Assembly (NCBI GenBank): GCA_946122785.1 | Contig: CAMGYJ010000005.1 | Coordinates: 86,236,547-86,300,546 of the forward strand | DNA length: 64,000 bases | DNA from: Linum tenue | Taxonomy: Eukaryota; Streptophyta; Magnoliopsida; Malpighiales; Linaceae | Direction of reading: 5' to 3' | Shown: positions 31,720 to 42,668 of the stretch, one piece after another | How the letters are laid out: every line of letters begins with the position of its first letter | How positions within the stretch are numbered: the first letter of the stretch is position 1 | Position numbers and translations under genes: made by a program | Notes under the pieces: generated by a model | The model's database searches: none | Seen by the model: only the letters and a program-made list of their open reading frames with translations | Told to the model about the DNA's origin: nothing

Positions 31720-33120
31720 TTTGTACACTTTTTACCCCCGGGTTGCTTAGTCGTTTGAGGCCTTTTTACTCCGTGAGGTTTGGTTTTACGCCAGGTTTTT
31801 CCTTATTTCGGTGTTTTTCAGACTATGGCAGGTGGAACCAGCCCCAGAGTCGAAAGTTGGACGAAAGGGCAAAAAATCAAGTCAAAGAGTGGAAGCAGCA
31901 GCAGATCACGGTTTGGGCTGTGTGTTCACGGTCGATAAGACCGTGAACTGGAGGCGCTAGCTGTGAACTTCCAAGCATCCAGAGCACAAAATATTTTCAT
32001 TGAACTCAGGCCATTGCCTGTGAACTGGACTTGGTAATGCGACACGTGTTGACTTGAGATCACGGTCCGTGCTTTCAGTTCACGGCCGTCAACTGGGACC
32101 ATGATTTAAGCCCAATCTGGGTATATAAAGGAGGTTGAGATGAAGGAGAAAAGGTAGATACCTAGTGTGAGAAACGTTTTCTTCTTCTTCTTCAGATTTC
32201 CAGAATGAGAAAGTGACGAACCAAAGAAGCGAAGAAGCTAGGGTTTCATCTTCAAGCAAGGATTTGGGAATTCCTCCCCCAAAGGAGGATCTTTTCAACA
32301 CAAGGAGCAAGGCTAACATCTCATTAAATGGTTTTCCTTCTTCTCTCTTGTGTTTTCCCTTCTCCTAGCATGGAGTAGTCCCTTTTTTCGCTTGTGTGTT
32401 TGTAAACCCTAGCTACAATTATGTGAATGCTTGTATGAATTGAATGATATGTGCGTGGATGTGTTTAATGTGAATATGGAGGTATTTTCATGAATGATTG
32501 TGTTGTGTGAAAGCCTATCAATCTATTTGTCATTTTAACATAGGTAGAGAGAAAACCCCCCTTTCTTTGAAAGAGGCTTGCAAAGCTAGGTTTCTTAGGC
32601 AATTCTTTGTCTCCTACCTAGGTTAATGTAGGGTAACCCTCTTAGCTCATATTAACACCTAGGGTTTGGTTGTGAGTGGCCGTCCAAACTTAGATTCGAG
32701 GGTGTAGTCTTGGCAACCTTAGCCAAAAGGTCAAGAGAGTCACTTTGGTGGCTTGAATCGAATTCCCCCGACCTAGAGACTGAGAGAGTGGCGTTTGGCT
32801 ACGCGTTGCACTTCCCTACGGTTGACAACCACCTTACCACACATGACCATTCGATTCGACAAGTCATAATTGTTAACTAGGGGGAGCAATACCCGGGTGA
32901 AGCCTTCTCAATTAGTGTCAAACCATTTACTTTTCCAAACGTTTTAGCTATAGATCATTATTTTCACAAAAAATCAACCTCTAGATAACATTGCAAACAA
33001 TCAAAGTGATGAATGCCCGAGTTGACATTTAAACATATTTTCCCTACATTGCACCTAATTAAGGCTTATGCTTGAGCCTTAATTGGGAATTTTATTGTGG
33101 TATTCAGGACGATATATAAC
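31720..33120 (+). repeat. Gypsy family D LTR, plus orientation
   Basis: It follows a degenerate polypurine region (GCTTGGGGACA at 31708). It carries the CACGG/CCGTG cluster (31906-32095), a TATA box at 32122, and a leader with CTTCTTCTTCTTCAG and AGGGTTT words. The 3' half has the usual Gypsy LTR pattern of stepwise GAGAGTGGCGTTT words. No primer-binding site follows, so this is the 3' LTR of a truncated element or a solo LTR. Both ends are approximate. Confidence 0.55.
32122..32130 (+). promoter_or_regulatory. TATA box of the family D LTR
   Basis: TATATAAAG sits 25-220 bases after a run of CACGG/CCGTG words and about 100 bases before an AGGGTTT leader, the expected place of the LTR transcription start. 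Confidence 0.55.
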
Positions 33121-33486
33121 TTTTTATAAACTCTTTGAAGGCTGCAACAAGTTTTGCTGCAATTGTTTTTGATGTACGCATTATGAAATCTCCTTGAAAG
33201 TATTTGTTCTTATAAATTCTTCACTTGATGGAGGGGACAAGTAACTGATGTGGTAATATATTTCTATACTATGACAAAAAAATATATATATATTTCTATA
33301 CATGCTTATAATTTTCAGTGAAATAATGATGAGGATGCCATGTAAACTGAATCTCCCACCATCAAAAATGTACCAATGCTATCCACAGTGTGTCTTTGCT
33401 CAGTCACTACTGTTCAAAACTCTCTCATGATGATTTTGTTTGCTGATTTCTTATCTCTTTGGAAATGTTTTGCAGTAAGAGCAGAG
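33121..33486. other. Left flank of the Copia insertion
   Basis: This is AT-rich sequence without a clear gene. It ends in GTTTTGCAG followed by TAAGAG, and could be an old intron end. Positions 33482-33486 (CAGAG) are the left target site duplication of the Copia element. The flank resumes at 38564. Confidence 0.5.
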
Positions 33487-33783
33487 TATAGAAATTGATA
33501 AGCGGAAATAAAAAGACACAGATTTACGTGGTATCCCCGATTACCGGGACTAGTCCATGGGAGAGAACTGCTCTCCAGGTTGATCTTATTATGCTTGCTT
33601 AACCATGGCCATCGGCCTTACATGGGGTTTTATACCCTTCTGTACAAGTAGCTAGGGTAACAGAAGACGAGTTCCGTATCCTACAAGGAACTACTAATGT
33701 GCCAACTGTAATTGATTCTTGGGCCGAGACTTCATTGGCCGATAAGGCCATGACTGGCTTGGACATTGGGCCTAAGCCCTTTA
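33487..33783 (-). repeat. Copia 3' LTR
   Basis: The LTR is 297 bases. On the minus strand it reads from TAAAGGGCTTAGG to CAATTTCTATA, so the terminal dinucleotides are TA...TA rather than TG...CA. It contains a 32-base segment (around TCCTACAAGGAACTAC) missing from the 5' LTR. The pol frame reads on into it. Confidence 0.9.
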
Positions 33784-36043
33784 CTCCCCCGCAAGCTGTG
33801 ACGTGAAGATCACGAACGTGCAGCTTGGAAAGAAGTGAGTGAAACTGCTCATCACCAAGCCCTTTAGTAAACATGTCAGCAAGCTGCAAATGCGTACTGA
33901 TCTTCAGAGGAGAAATGTCACCGGACTGCACTCGCTCGCGGACAAAATAGCAATCCATCTCCACATGTTTGGTGCGCTCATGGAACACCGGGTTAGCTGC
34001 AATGTGTAATGCAGCCTGATTATCACAGTACAGTGGTGTCGGACCATGCTGAGGAGCCCCAAGTTCCTGTAGTAACCATCGCAACCAAAGAATTTCACTG
34101 ACCGTGCTAGCCATGGCACGATATTCAGCTTCAGCAGATGATCGAGCAACAACACGCTGTTTCTTAGTGCGCTAAGAGATGGGGGCACCACCAAGCATAA
34201 CCACGTAGCCAGTGGTAGACCGACGGGTTGACTGACAGCCTCCCCAGTCTGCATGACAATAACCAGTCAGCTCAAGCGTATTAGTAGAAGGGAAGAAAAG
34301 ACCTTGTCTCGGGGCGCTCTTGAGATAACAAAGTATCCGTTGAGCTGCATCCATATGAGCTTGAATAGGGGCATGAACAAACTGACTGAGGATGTTGATT
34401 GCATAGGTGATATCTGGACGAGTGACGGTTAGGTAGAGAAGTCGTCCAACCAACCGGCGATAGGCAGCAGGATTCGGTAAGTCTGCTGGCGCAGGTCGAG
34501 TAAGATGATGATTCTGTTCCATGGGAAAAGCACTGGGACGACTGCCTAACACGCCTGAATCAGCCAGGATATCCAAAACATACTTCCTCTGGCTGAGGAC
34601 CATCCCTTCAGGAGAACGAGCAACCTCAATGCCCAAGAAGTAACGCAAGGACCCAAGGTCCTTTATGCTGAACTGCTGGTGTAGAAACTGTTTTACATGA
34701 GTAATAAACTCGAGACTGTTACCAGTGAGGATGACGTCATCAACGTAGATGAGAGCTACTACGTGAATACTCCCCCGGCGAAAGATAAACAAGGAGTGAT
34801 CCGCTGTGGACGGGCGAAACTGAAGTTCGCCAAGTGCTGCAGTGAACTTGTGGTACCAGTTGCGCGAAGCCTGTCGGAGACCATAGAGGGATTTATTTAG
34901 GCGGCAAACACGATTGTCCCCAGGGGCAGCAAAACCTTGAGGAATCCGCATATAAACCTCCTCATCCAAGTCACCGTGGAGGAAGGCATTGTTGACATCC
35001 AACTGATGAATGAACCAGCCTTTGCTAACCGCAACAGCGAGCAGGCAACGAACAGTAACCAACTTGGCAACTGGAGCAAACGTATCATGAAAATCAACAC
35101 CTTCCACCTGTGTGTATCCTTTGGCCACCAAGCGAGCTTTATATCGCTCAATCGTGCCATCTGGATAAAATTTGATTTTGTAGACCCACTTCGAATCAAT
35201 GACCCGCTTTCCTGGCGGGAGGACAACCAAGGTCCAGGTACCATTTTCTTCTAATGCATGAACCTCAGCCCTCATTCCCTTGCGCCAACGCTCGTCCCGG
35301 ACAGCTTCATAAAAACTGCGCGGCTCTGGATGGTGTGCAACTGCAGCAAGAAAGGAGCGGTAATTAGTAGAAAAATGGTCATACTTAAGGTGATTCGAAA
35401 TTGGGTAGAGAACTGAGTTCGCTTGACTTCCCGTGTAGTAGAGGTCAAGGCGCTTAGGAGGCACCCGAATGCGATCGCCACGCCTTAATGCCACCTGCGG
35501 AACTGGAGCAGGAGAGGAGGCGGGCTCGGGAACCGCTGGACTGGGAGGGGCGCCAACCTGGGCCGAGGGACAGGAGCCCGGAGTGGGCCTGCTGGGGGTC
35601 GGCCCATCCGGAGGGCGAGAGCTGGGCGACGGGTCAGTCGACCCACTAGACGGGGAACCGGGCCCAGATGCTGTTGTAGGGGAGGCCGGCCCAGGCGTTG
35701 CTGTAGTGGAGGGCGAGTGGCCCACTTGGCCTTCTTCGCTGATCGAGTCCAGCAGGGGAGCAGCTGCTGGTGTAGGCGTCAGAACTAGCTCGTCTTCACT
35801 ATCAACAACGGGTCGAGAAAAAACTGTACCAGGAACCCAATTAAAGTGGCCAGAAGTATCAACTTGGAAGGGGAATGTTGTCTCGTGGAACACAACGTCC
35901 CTACTAGTGATGATCCGGCGAGTGGTTAGATCATAGGCTCTATAGCCTTTTGACTTGCAGCATAGCCAAGGAATACACACGCACGACCACGTTCTGCAAA
36001 CTTCCCAAGGTTGGCATTGGTATCCTTGAAATAAACTAGGCAT
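33599..36043 (-). pseudogene. Copia reverse transcriptase and RNase H region
   Basis: This frame continues the polyprotein from KGYRAYDLTTRRIITSRDVVF, where it overlaps the integrase frame by about 118 bases because of a frameshift. A Pro/Ser-rich linker follows, then the reverse transcriptase domain (NGTWTLVVLPPGKRVIDSKW, KARLVAKGYTQ, QLDVNNAFLHGDL) with the catalytic YVDD box (LIYVDDVILTGN). RNase H follows (GYCHADWGG, SSAEAEYRAMA, YCDNQAALHIA). An in-frame TAG at 34172 replaces the usual Trp before RTKKQ. The same frame resumes after it and runs through the polypurine tract into the LTR, ending at 33599. The plus-strand frame at 35469-35936 is a shadow of the Pro-rich linker. Confidence 0.88.
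33784..33793 (-). other. Copia polypurine tract
   Basis: On the minus strand GCGGGGGAG directly precedes the 3' LTR, the expected second-strand primer site. Confidence 0.8.
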
Positions 36044-37111
36044 CCAAAGACGCGTAGATGAGAATAGGTGGCTGGCTTACCAAACACTATCTCATACGGA
36101 GTGCGTCCAGTAGCACGTGTAGGCAAGCGGTTTATCAAATACGCTGCTGTAAGAATGCATTCGCCCCAGAAACGGACTGGCAAAGATGCCTGAAAACGAA
36201 GTGCACGAGCGGTCTCCAAAATGTGCCGGTGCTTCCGTTCGAAAACCCCATTTTGCTGAGGCGTATCAGTACAAGATGTCTGCAATAAGATACCTTCTTT
36301 TTCGTAAAATGCCTGTAAAACTGTGGTAGAGAATTCCGGGCCATTATCTGTTTGGATCTTCTTAACCTGTTTGGCAAACTGAGTGCGCACGAGATTACAG
36401 AAGAGCTGCACATAACGACCCACTTCTGATTTAAACTTGAGTAAGTAAACCCAAACACCACGACTGAAATCATCAACAATTGTCAGAAAATAATGAGCTC
36501 CACTGCAAGAAGGTGTGGGATAACCGCCCCAAATATCCATATGCAACATCTCAAAACAAGCGGTAGTTCGTATACCACTAACAGGAAAAGGTGTTCGAAC
36601 TTGTTTAGCTCTAGAACATGAATGACATAAATCAATATCCGATCCGACTGAAAATGACAAACTAGAACTGAGCTGGTCCATGACTGCTGCCGAGGGATGC
36701 CCTGGGCATGAGTGCCATAGAACACGAGATAGGTCGTCCTTGTTTCTCACGGCGTGTGCTTGCACCCGACGACAGCCAAACAGCTTCAGAAAAATAGAGA
36801 CCATCACGGATCTCCCCCTTCCCAATCACGTTCTTGGAGAGTAAGTCCTGTATAATGCAGAAATCCCCAAGAAATATTAATGCAACATTGTGCTCTTGAC
36901 ATAACCGACTGACAGACAGCAAGTTACAGCTGAATTCCGGAACATGTAGGACGCGTCCAAGAATCAGATCATTACTGAGTTTGACTGACCCGACTCGTTG
37001 AACAGGAACAGTAGCCCCATTAGGGATTCGTACAGGCTGACTAGATACATGAGCATCGCAGGAAACGAAAACTGAATCATCCATCGTTATATGCTCATTG
37101 CATACAACCAT
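35926..37111 (-). pseudogene. Copia protease remnant, pre-integrase and integrase region
   Basis: The frame from 37111 opens with CNEHITMDDSVF. In intact Copia proteins this follows the protease active site DSGA. Here EWL of the preceding gag frame is followed almost directly by NEHIT, so the catalytic DSGA codons have been deleted and the frame shifted. The pre-integrase part includes HVPEFSCNLLSVSRL. A frameshift near 36825 leads into the integrase frame (35926-36825) with the HHCC-type start LWHSCPGHPS and LCHSCSRAKQ. The catalytic D, D and E sit in MDIWGGYP, IQTDNGPEF and QQNGVFERKHRHILE. The integrase core looks complete, but with protease lost the element cannot process its own polyprotein. 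Confidence 0.85.
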
Positions 37112-38262
37112 TCGGGCTCATGAGAAAAGGAGTACGTACCCGCCATATGACTGGAAGGGTCTGCTGCCCCTTGAACGAAACCACCAAAGAACTTTTTGAG
37201 CTGATCAAGCTGCTGCTGAGTGAAGCCGGTCGAATTTTGCTGGTCAGAATCTGCTTGTGACGCGCGAGGTTCGCGGCTTTGACCAGCACCTTTGCTACCA
37301 TCGCGGGCATCACGATTGCGGCGGCGATTTTGCCTCTCACTTTGTTTATCCCGTGAAGGCCAGCCTATTATCTCATAACAAGTGTCCTTGAGATGGCCGG
37401 ATTTTTGGCAATGTGTGCAGACCATTCGCTCTCTTTCTCCTGGGCCACGCTCGCGGCTACCACAGCTGCCAAGTCCTCCATTCTCAGCCTCCTGTTGCGT
37501 CGCAAACGCTGCGGCTTCAGGGACGGTTTTCCGATTTTGTGTAAGGGTTCGCTGCTGCTCATCATTGTACACAATTCGGAATGCTTCGGGCAGCGAAGGA
37601 GGAGCGGGCATAGAAAGAATCTGACTACGGACAGTAGCGAAAGACTCGTCCAATCCCAACAAGAAATCCAATAGGCGAAGACTCTCATTCTGATCCCGAC
37701 ATCGGCGGCCGCAAGAACAGATTGGCGGCGGCAGAATAGATTGGGTCTCCTCCCATATACGGCGCAACTGAGTGTAAAAGCTTGAAACAGATTGTTTTTC
37801 TTGCTGCAAAAGGCTGACATTACGACGTAACTCATAAGCGCGCGTGAGGTTACCTTTGCTGAAACGATCGCGAAGATCTTCCCAAATTTCTTGAGCAGTT
37901 TTCGCATGCATCACACTGCTTCTCAGCTCGGCATCCATGGCTGTACGCAGCCAACCTTTCACCAACGCGTCGCATCGCGTCCAGGCAAGAAGCTGTTGTG
38001 AATTCTCCTCTGGTCAGATAATGGAACCATCAACAAACCCGAGTTTGTTCTTGGTAACTAGGGCATCTGTCATCTCCAGCACCCATTCACCATAGTTTGT
38101 TGGCGTTAGCAGACTGCTAACATGGAGGTGGCCTGTGCTGTCGGATCGATGGACGAAGAAGGGGCTGGACATATCAGCATCTCGGTCTCCAGATCCATTC
38201 ACGCTGCTACCACTAGACTTGGCCGATTGCGGCGATTCAAGAGTTGAATCCTTCCCAGACAT
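37087..38262 (-). pseudogene. Copia gag (one stop codon)
   Basis: The start ATG at 38262 lies 37 bases inside the 5' LTR boundary. Residues 50-75 hold LTPTNYGEWVLEMTDALVTKNKLGF, the N-terminal Copia gag motif. A TGA at 38014, probably a former CGA, interrupts; the same frame resumes with LVKGWLRTAMDAELRSSV and ends after a CCHC zinc knuckle (CTHCQKSGHLKDTCYE). The frame stops at 37087, where the deletion of the protease motif shifts it. In the intact family gag and pol are one reading frame. Confidence 0.88.
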
Positions 38263-38286
38263 ATTCGATCAAGTTTGCGGATCAAA

Positions 38287-38298
38287 GCTCTGATACCA
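38287..38298 (-). other. Copia primer-binding site
   Basis: On the minus strand TGGTATCAGAGC directly follows the 5' LTR. It is complementary to the 3' end of plant initiator tRNA-Met, the standard Copia primer. Confidence 0.93.
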
Positions 38299-38563
38299 TA
38301 TAGAAATTGATAAGCGGAAATAAAAAGACACAGATTTACGTGGTATCCCCGATTATCGGGACTAGTCCACGGGAGAGAACTGCTCTCCAGGTTGATCTTA
38401 TTATGCTTGCTTAACCATGGCCATCGGCCTTACATGGGGTTTTATACCCTTCTGTACAAGTAGCTAGGGTAACAGAAGACGAGTTCCGTAATTGATTCTT
38501 GGGCCGAGACTTCATTGGCCGATAAGGCCATGACTGGCTTGGACGTTGGGCCTAAGCCCTTTA
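38299..38563 (-). repeat. Copia 5' LTR
   Basis: The LTR is 265 bases, nearly identical to the 3' LTR except for a 32-base deletion near 38489 bounded by GTA and a few substitutions. It starts TAAAGGGC on the minus strand, and the flanking CAGAG duplication fixes the boundary. Confidence 0.9.
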
Positions 38564-38576
38564 CAGAGAATTTACA

Positions 38577-38665
38577 AGGGGAACAAAGTGGATCGGTTTC
38601 AAGTTACCAAGGTTTGTCAGGAGGGGAACAAAGTGGATCGGTTTCAAGTTACCAAGGTTTGTCAG
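38577..38665. repeat. 45-bp tandem duplication next to the Copia element
   Basis: The unit beginning AGGGGAACAAAGTGGATCGG and ending TTTGTCAG occurs twice without interruption (38577-38621 and 38622-38665), nine bases beyond the Copia target duplication. Confidence 0.9.
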
Positions 38666-40696
38666 TTTGATAGTTAGTTAGCCATGGATTCTTTTGACCA
38701 TGCTTGTTTTAGGGTTGTTGTATTGCTTTGTCGCTTTTTCAGTCGGACTATTCTTTGTAGGATCTTAACATATATAATATGATGCAGTATCCACTAGGTA
38801 ATCCAAGAGTCATTCAAGTTCTGAAACCGTCTTTTGTAGGATTTTTCTTCAAATATTGATGCATTTGTTGCTGGTGATTAAACATTGAGACATTAATATT
38901 AATATATATAAAGGTGCAGTTAGGTTTCTCCTAACAATTTATATTTTGATACTCCAAATATAATTAAATCACAATTTAGTAAGTATAATGTAAATTTTGT
39001 ATTTTGATACCCCAAATTTAATTTTAATAAAAATCGTTGAACAATTATGTTTTAGTATATAAATTTTATGAGATTTTCGTCCTACAATTTTTTTAAATTA
39101 TTGGTCCAATGTTTAGATTCCACTTGAATCGATGAATTTAATCCACCAATCCTTTTGAACCAATCCATGAATCCAATCCACCATAACATAAAAATATAAA
39201 TTTAGTTTGTACAATACAAAATGTTGTATCACTCAATTGTAGGAGAAGATTCGACCATTTTATATTTGCTCATTACGTGAAAAGGATTGACTGTTGTATT
39301 GACGACCAACTAAAAGAATTGGTCAAAACCTTTCCATCATCTACTTCCTTTTCGTTTCATTTTTCACTCGCCTTCCATAACCCTTTCTTTATTTCTTTCT
39401 TTGCCTTCTTCGTCTATCCTAATTAGTATATTATTTTTATGTATTCTAATCACAAGTATGAATGGCTCTATACACGACTCAGCAACAGTCTAGACAACTA
39501 ATAATTAAACTATGAACCACTAACTTCTTTCATCTCAATGTCGACCCCAATTAAAAATAAATATATATGGTTATTACTTATTATAAAGTCGTCATTTTCC
39601 ACTATGGGATTTGATATGTGTAGATATTTAGCTAAACATTCCATGTATATTTGTTGAAAATTCTAGCCCGGGTGAAGAAGAAAAACTCTAGAGAGAAGCA
39701 AAAAGAATACAAACTTTCATCTACAAACATCCAAACTCATATACACGTCAACCATATTATATCCATAATCAATGGGTCTACTTGGGTTTAAGTAAATATC
39801 ATTTACTAGCCAAAATTTTCAAAAAAAAAAAATAAGTTGGATGTTTTCCGCCATGTATATCTTCTCATTCAATATCATATTGTCAAGTCAATTTTACTAA
39901 CAAAACTACTAACGAAAAATTAATTTTAGACTAATAATTTAGTCAAAGCTTTATTCCTCCATAATTTAGTTTAGTGGAAGAGTTGGATGCCTGCTTATCA
40001 AAATAGGGTGATTGATTGTATCTTATGTGCTTACCTTGTTCTCTCTTATGTATTCGTCAACCTCTTTACTTGTTCCTTTCATCCATTCCTTTGCTTTGCC
40101 TTTTTTCTACAAGTCTTTTGTAGGCAATTTCCATTTTTTTCCCCCTCCCTCTATGCCTATAAGCTGGTCCACCAGAGCGCAAAATAAAAATTTATTATTG
40201 CAAGTAACGTGACTGAATTTTGGAGACCAATCCTTTTTTAATCACTTATAGGCCCCGTTTGTGAAGGTAGTACAACGGTGAGGCCATGAAGGAAGAACTT
40301 GAAAGAAGAATAAGTCTCAGGTAGCCATTTTCACATTGGCATCTGTTATGTACTTGCATACACTTTCTAGCTATGTTCTTATCTGCTTGTGTTTCTGTAG
40401 AACTTGTTGGGCTATGTACTTGCTAACAAGTGGATGATTTCAAGTAAATAAACAAGATCTCTTTTTGTAGTTTGCTGCTTTAGTTCCTCTAGGATACGAT
40501 TTCATTACCCACATGTTACCTTATCTCCAAGTCTTTGTTTATGCTTATGTAAACCGCGGATTGTTTTGGTATTCATTGATCATAGGGATGAAGTCGAAGA
40601 CAACATCTTTTGTGTGCCATCCTTGCTAGCAATGCCTAAAATCTCACAAGTTTTATACTAATGCCATCTTTATTTTTTCACAGGTAAAAATCTTAT
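38666..40696. other. AT-rich intergenic DNA, no gene recognised
   Basis: This is a long AT-rich spacer with homopolymer runs and no domain-bearing reading frame. The frames near 39987-40212 are overlapping shadows without family resemblance. No transposon termini were recognised until the Gypsy LTR at 40697. Confidence 0.5.
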
Positions 40697-41611
40697 TGAT
40701 AACTCAATATTTACGCATGTTTTTTACCACCATTCTTATTCTGTTTGAGCCTCGTCTCTCGTGTTTTAGGCGGATTTCACGCTAGGTTGTTCTTGTTTGT
40801 CATATTTCAGGTCCTAGTACGTGAATGAAGGCTTGGGCACGAGTTTGGGGTCGATTGGACGAAGTTGGGACGTTTGACGGAAAGCTTAGGATTTTACGCG
40901 GCCAAGTCAAGTTTCCACCCGGCCGTGCATCATGGCCATGCGCGGGCAAGAGCCAATTCTACATGACCGTGCAACTTGACCGTGCAATACCTTTTGCACG
41001 GTCAAGGCAGTACAGGTCGTGCGAAGTGTTACTTTGGCCATGTGGGATTTCTAGAGACGTCACATGGGCAGTCCGAATTTTCACGCGGCCGTGCAGTTCC
41101 GGCCGTGCGTCGCACTACAAGCCACTAAGTCAAACGTCGCGTTTTGGAGAGTCACACGGGCACGCGAGGAAGTGAATTTATTGTACGAGAGTCAGTCAAT
41201 TCACTGCTTTGTATTGGAATCTGTTTCCAGTAGTGGAGTTCTGTGTTAATTGCCTTAGCATTCTATCCCGGTGAAGATTAGTCGTCTGCCGGTTAGTCTG
41301 TCTAAGAGGGCTTGGTCAGCTTAAGAGATTCCAAACTACTGTCGGATCTTCCGCAATTTAATCAACAGTAAATCAACCCAAAGAAATTACAACTTGAACC
41401 TAACTAAGGATCTAGGGGGACTCATTCTCGAGTGACTCTTCCCTTGCTTAAGAACTTCGAACAATTTACTACTTTCTTTCTGCTTTAGTTTAAACTCATA
41501 ATCACATAGTAGACAGTACATCTAGGCCCTGGGTTGACATTTATTACTTGATTCCACTATACTGCATTTCCTTTCTGCGATTACACTTGGTCGCAGTTTG
41601 GTGTTGTGTCA
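40697..41611 (+). repeat. Gypsy family A 5' LTR (internally deleted)
   Basis: The LTR starts TGATAACTCAATATTTACG and ends GTTGTGTCA. Compared with the 3' LTR it lacks about 457 bases after CACGCGAGGA (near 41169), and also a short stretch near 41500. The GC-rich CACGCGG/CCGTGC zone at 40900-41165 is kept, but the following leader is lost. Confidence 0.85.
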
Positions 41612-41627
41612 TAGCATTTCAAGTTTT

Positions 41628-41645
41628 TGGCACCGTTCCAGGGAC
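41628..41645 (+). other. Degenerate Gypsy primer-binding site
   Basis: TGGCACCGTTCCAGGGA lies about 16 bases after the LTR. It resembles the TGGCGCCGTTGCCGGGGA word typical of this Gypsy group, with three or four changes. Confidence 0.6.
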
Positions 41646-41763
41646 CACTAGGTTACTGTAGAAACGTGAAAGTCTATTACTTTAGAATTTTCTTTACTGC
41701 ATTCTCTCTCTTCCCATTGTGTGCCTTCACTGGTTCTTTTTGCTGTTGGTGTGCAGGTAGTGT

Positions 41764-42668
41764 ATGACCCGTAGCCAGTCGGGAGATCTACTGCCATTAG
41801 ACCAGGAGCTTGAACGAACCTGTTGCAACTTCAAGAGAGCTTTAAAGGCGTGGCTGGTTGCGGAGGAAGCTCTTGCTGAACTGGCATCAACCAGGAGGAC
41901 GACATGGGTGAACCCAATAATGGCGGGGAGGCTGTCCTGGATGAGCATACCATGGGATACTACTTGACTGCCAGAGCCACAGACATGAGGTCCCCTATCC
42001 AACACCCTCAAGTTGCTGCAAACAACTTTGAGGTGAGCACCTCTGTCATCACCATTTTGCGAAGCTCGGTGGTATTCCATGGGAAGGCAGCGAGTTCCCA
42101 CGCGCGCACTTGAGGCAATTCCACCAGCTGATCGATGGAATCAAGATTAACGCGGTCCCTCAAGATGCCATCCGCCTGCGCTACTTTCCCTTCACACTAG
42201 AGGGCCAGGCAAATATGTGGCTGGACAACCGGCCTCCGGGATCGATCTCTACATTCACCAGCCTGGTCGACAAGTTCCTGACCTGCTATCCTCCTCCATC
42301 CAAGACAGCGGACCTGCAGAATGATATCACCCATTTTGCACAGGAAGAAGATGAGACCATCCGGGACGCATGGGAGAGATACACCAGTCTGTTCTTGAGG
42401 TGTCCCAATCATGGTTTCAACGATGCTTTCAAGCTGGGCACCTTCTACCAAGCTGTCTTCCCTAAAGATAAGTAGCTGATTGACTCGGTAGGTGGCGAGA
42501 ACATGCTGGCCAAGACGCCACCGCAGTTGAATCAGCTATTTGAGGAGATGGCAGAGCAGGGATATGACCGGGGGACTGCTAGGAGGTCGAGGCAAGCACC
42601 AGGCGGGGGTGTGAATGTTGTGGATACCCAGTCATCTGAGTTGGTGCAAGTTGCGTCTAAGCTGGTCT
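41764..42668 (+). pseudogene. Gypsy gag, N-terminal half (broken)
   Basis: The ATG at 41764 opens MTRSQSGDLLPLDQELERTC. The frame then shifts near 41885 to MGEPNNGGEAVLDEHTMGYY and ANNFEV, and shifts again near 42060 to GGIPWEGSEFPRAHLRQFHQ. From there the capsid-like retrotransposon gag domain is clear (AIRLRYFPFTLEGQANMWL, STFTSLVDKFLTCYPPPSKT, DETIRDAWERYTSLFLRCPN). An in-frame TAG at 42473 follows PKDK, and the same frame resumes (LAKTPPQLNQLFEEMAEQGYD) until the CACTA insertion. The zinc knuckle and the rest of gag continue at 51882. Confidence 0.85.

Larger units (their letters stand above)
33487..38563 (-). mobile_element. Copia LTR retrotransposon, complete but inactivated
   Basis: The element is 5077 bases long on the minus strand, with LTRs at 38299-38563 (5') and 33487-33783 (3') and a perfect 5-bp target duplication CAGAG (33482-33486 and 38564-38568). 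It has a primer-binding site complementary to initiator tRNA-Met, a G-rich polypurine tract, and the Copia order gag, protease, integrase, reverse transcriptase, RNase H. The reverse transcriptase resembles the Ale/Retrofit lineage, by memory of motifs. Several stops, two or more frameshifts and loss of the protease active site make it non-autonomous. Confidence 0.93.

Noticed and set aside
35469..35936. 155-codon plus-strand frame
   Set aside because: It is the antisense shadow of the Pro/Ser-rich linker of the Copia polyprotein.
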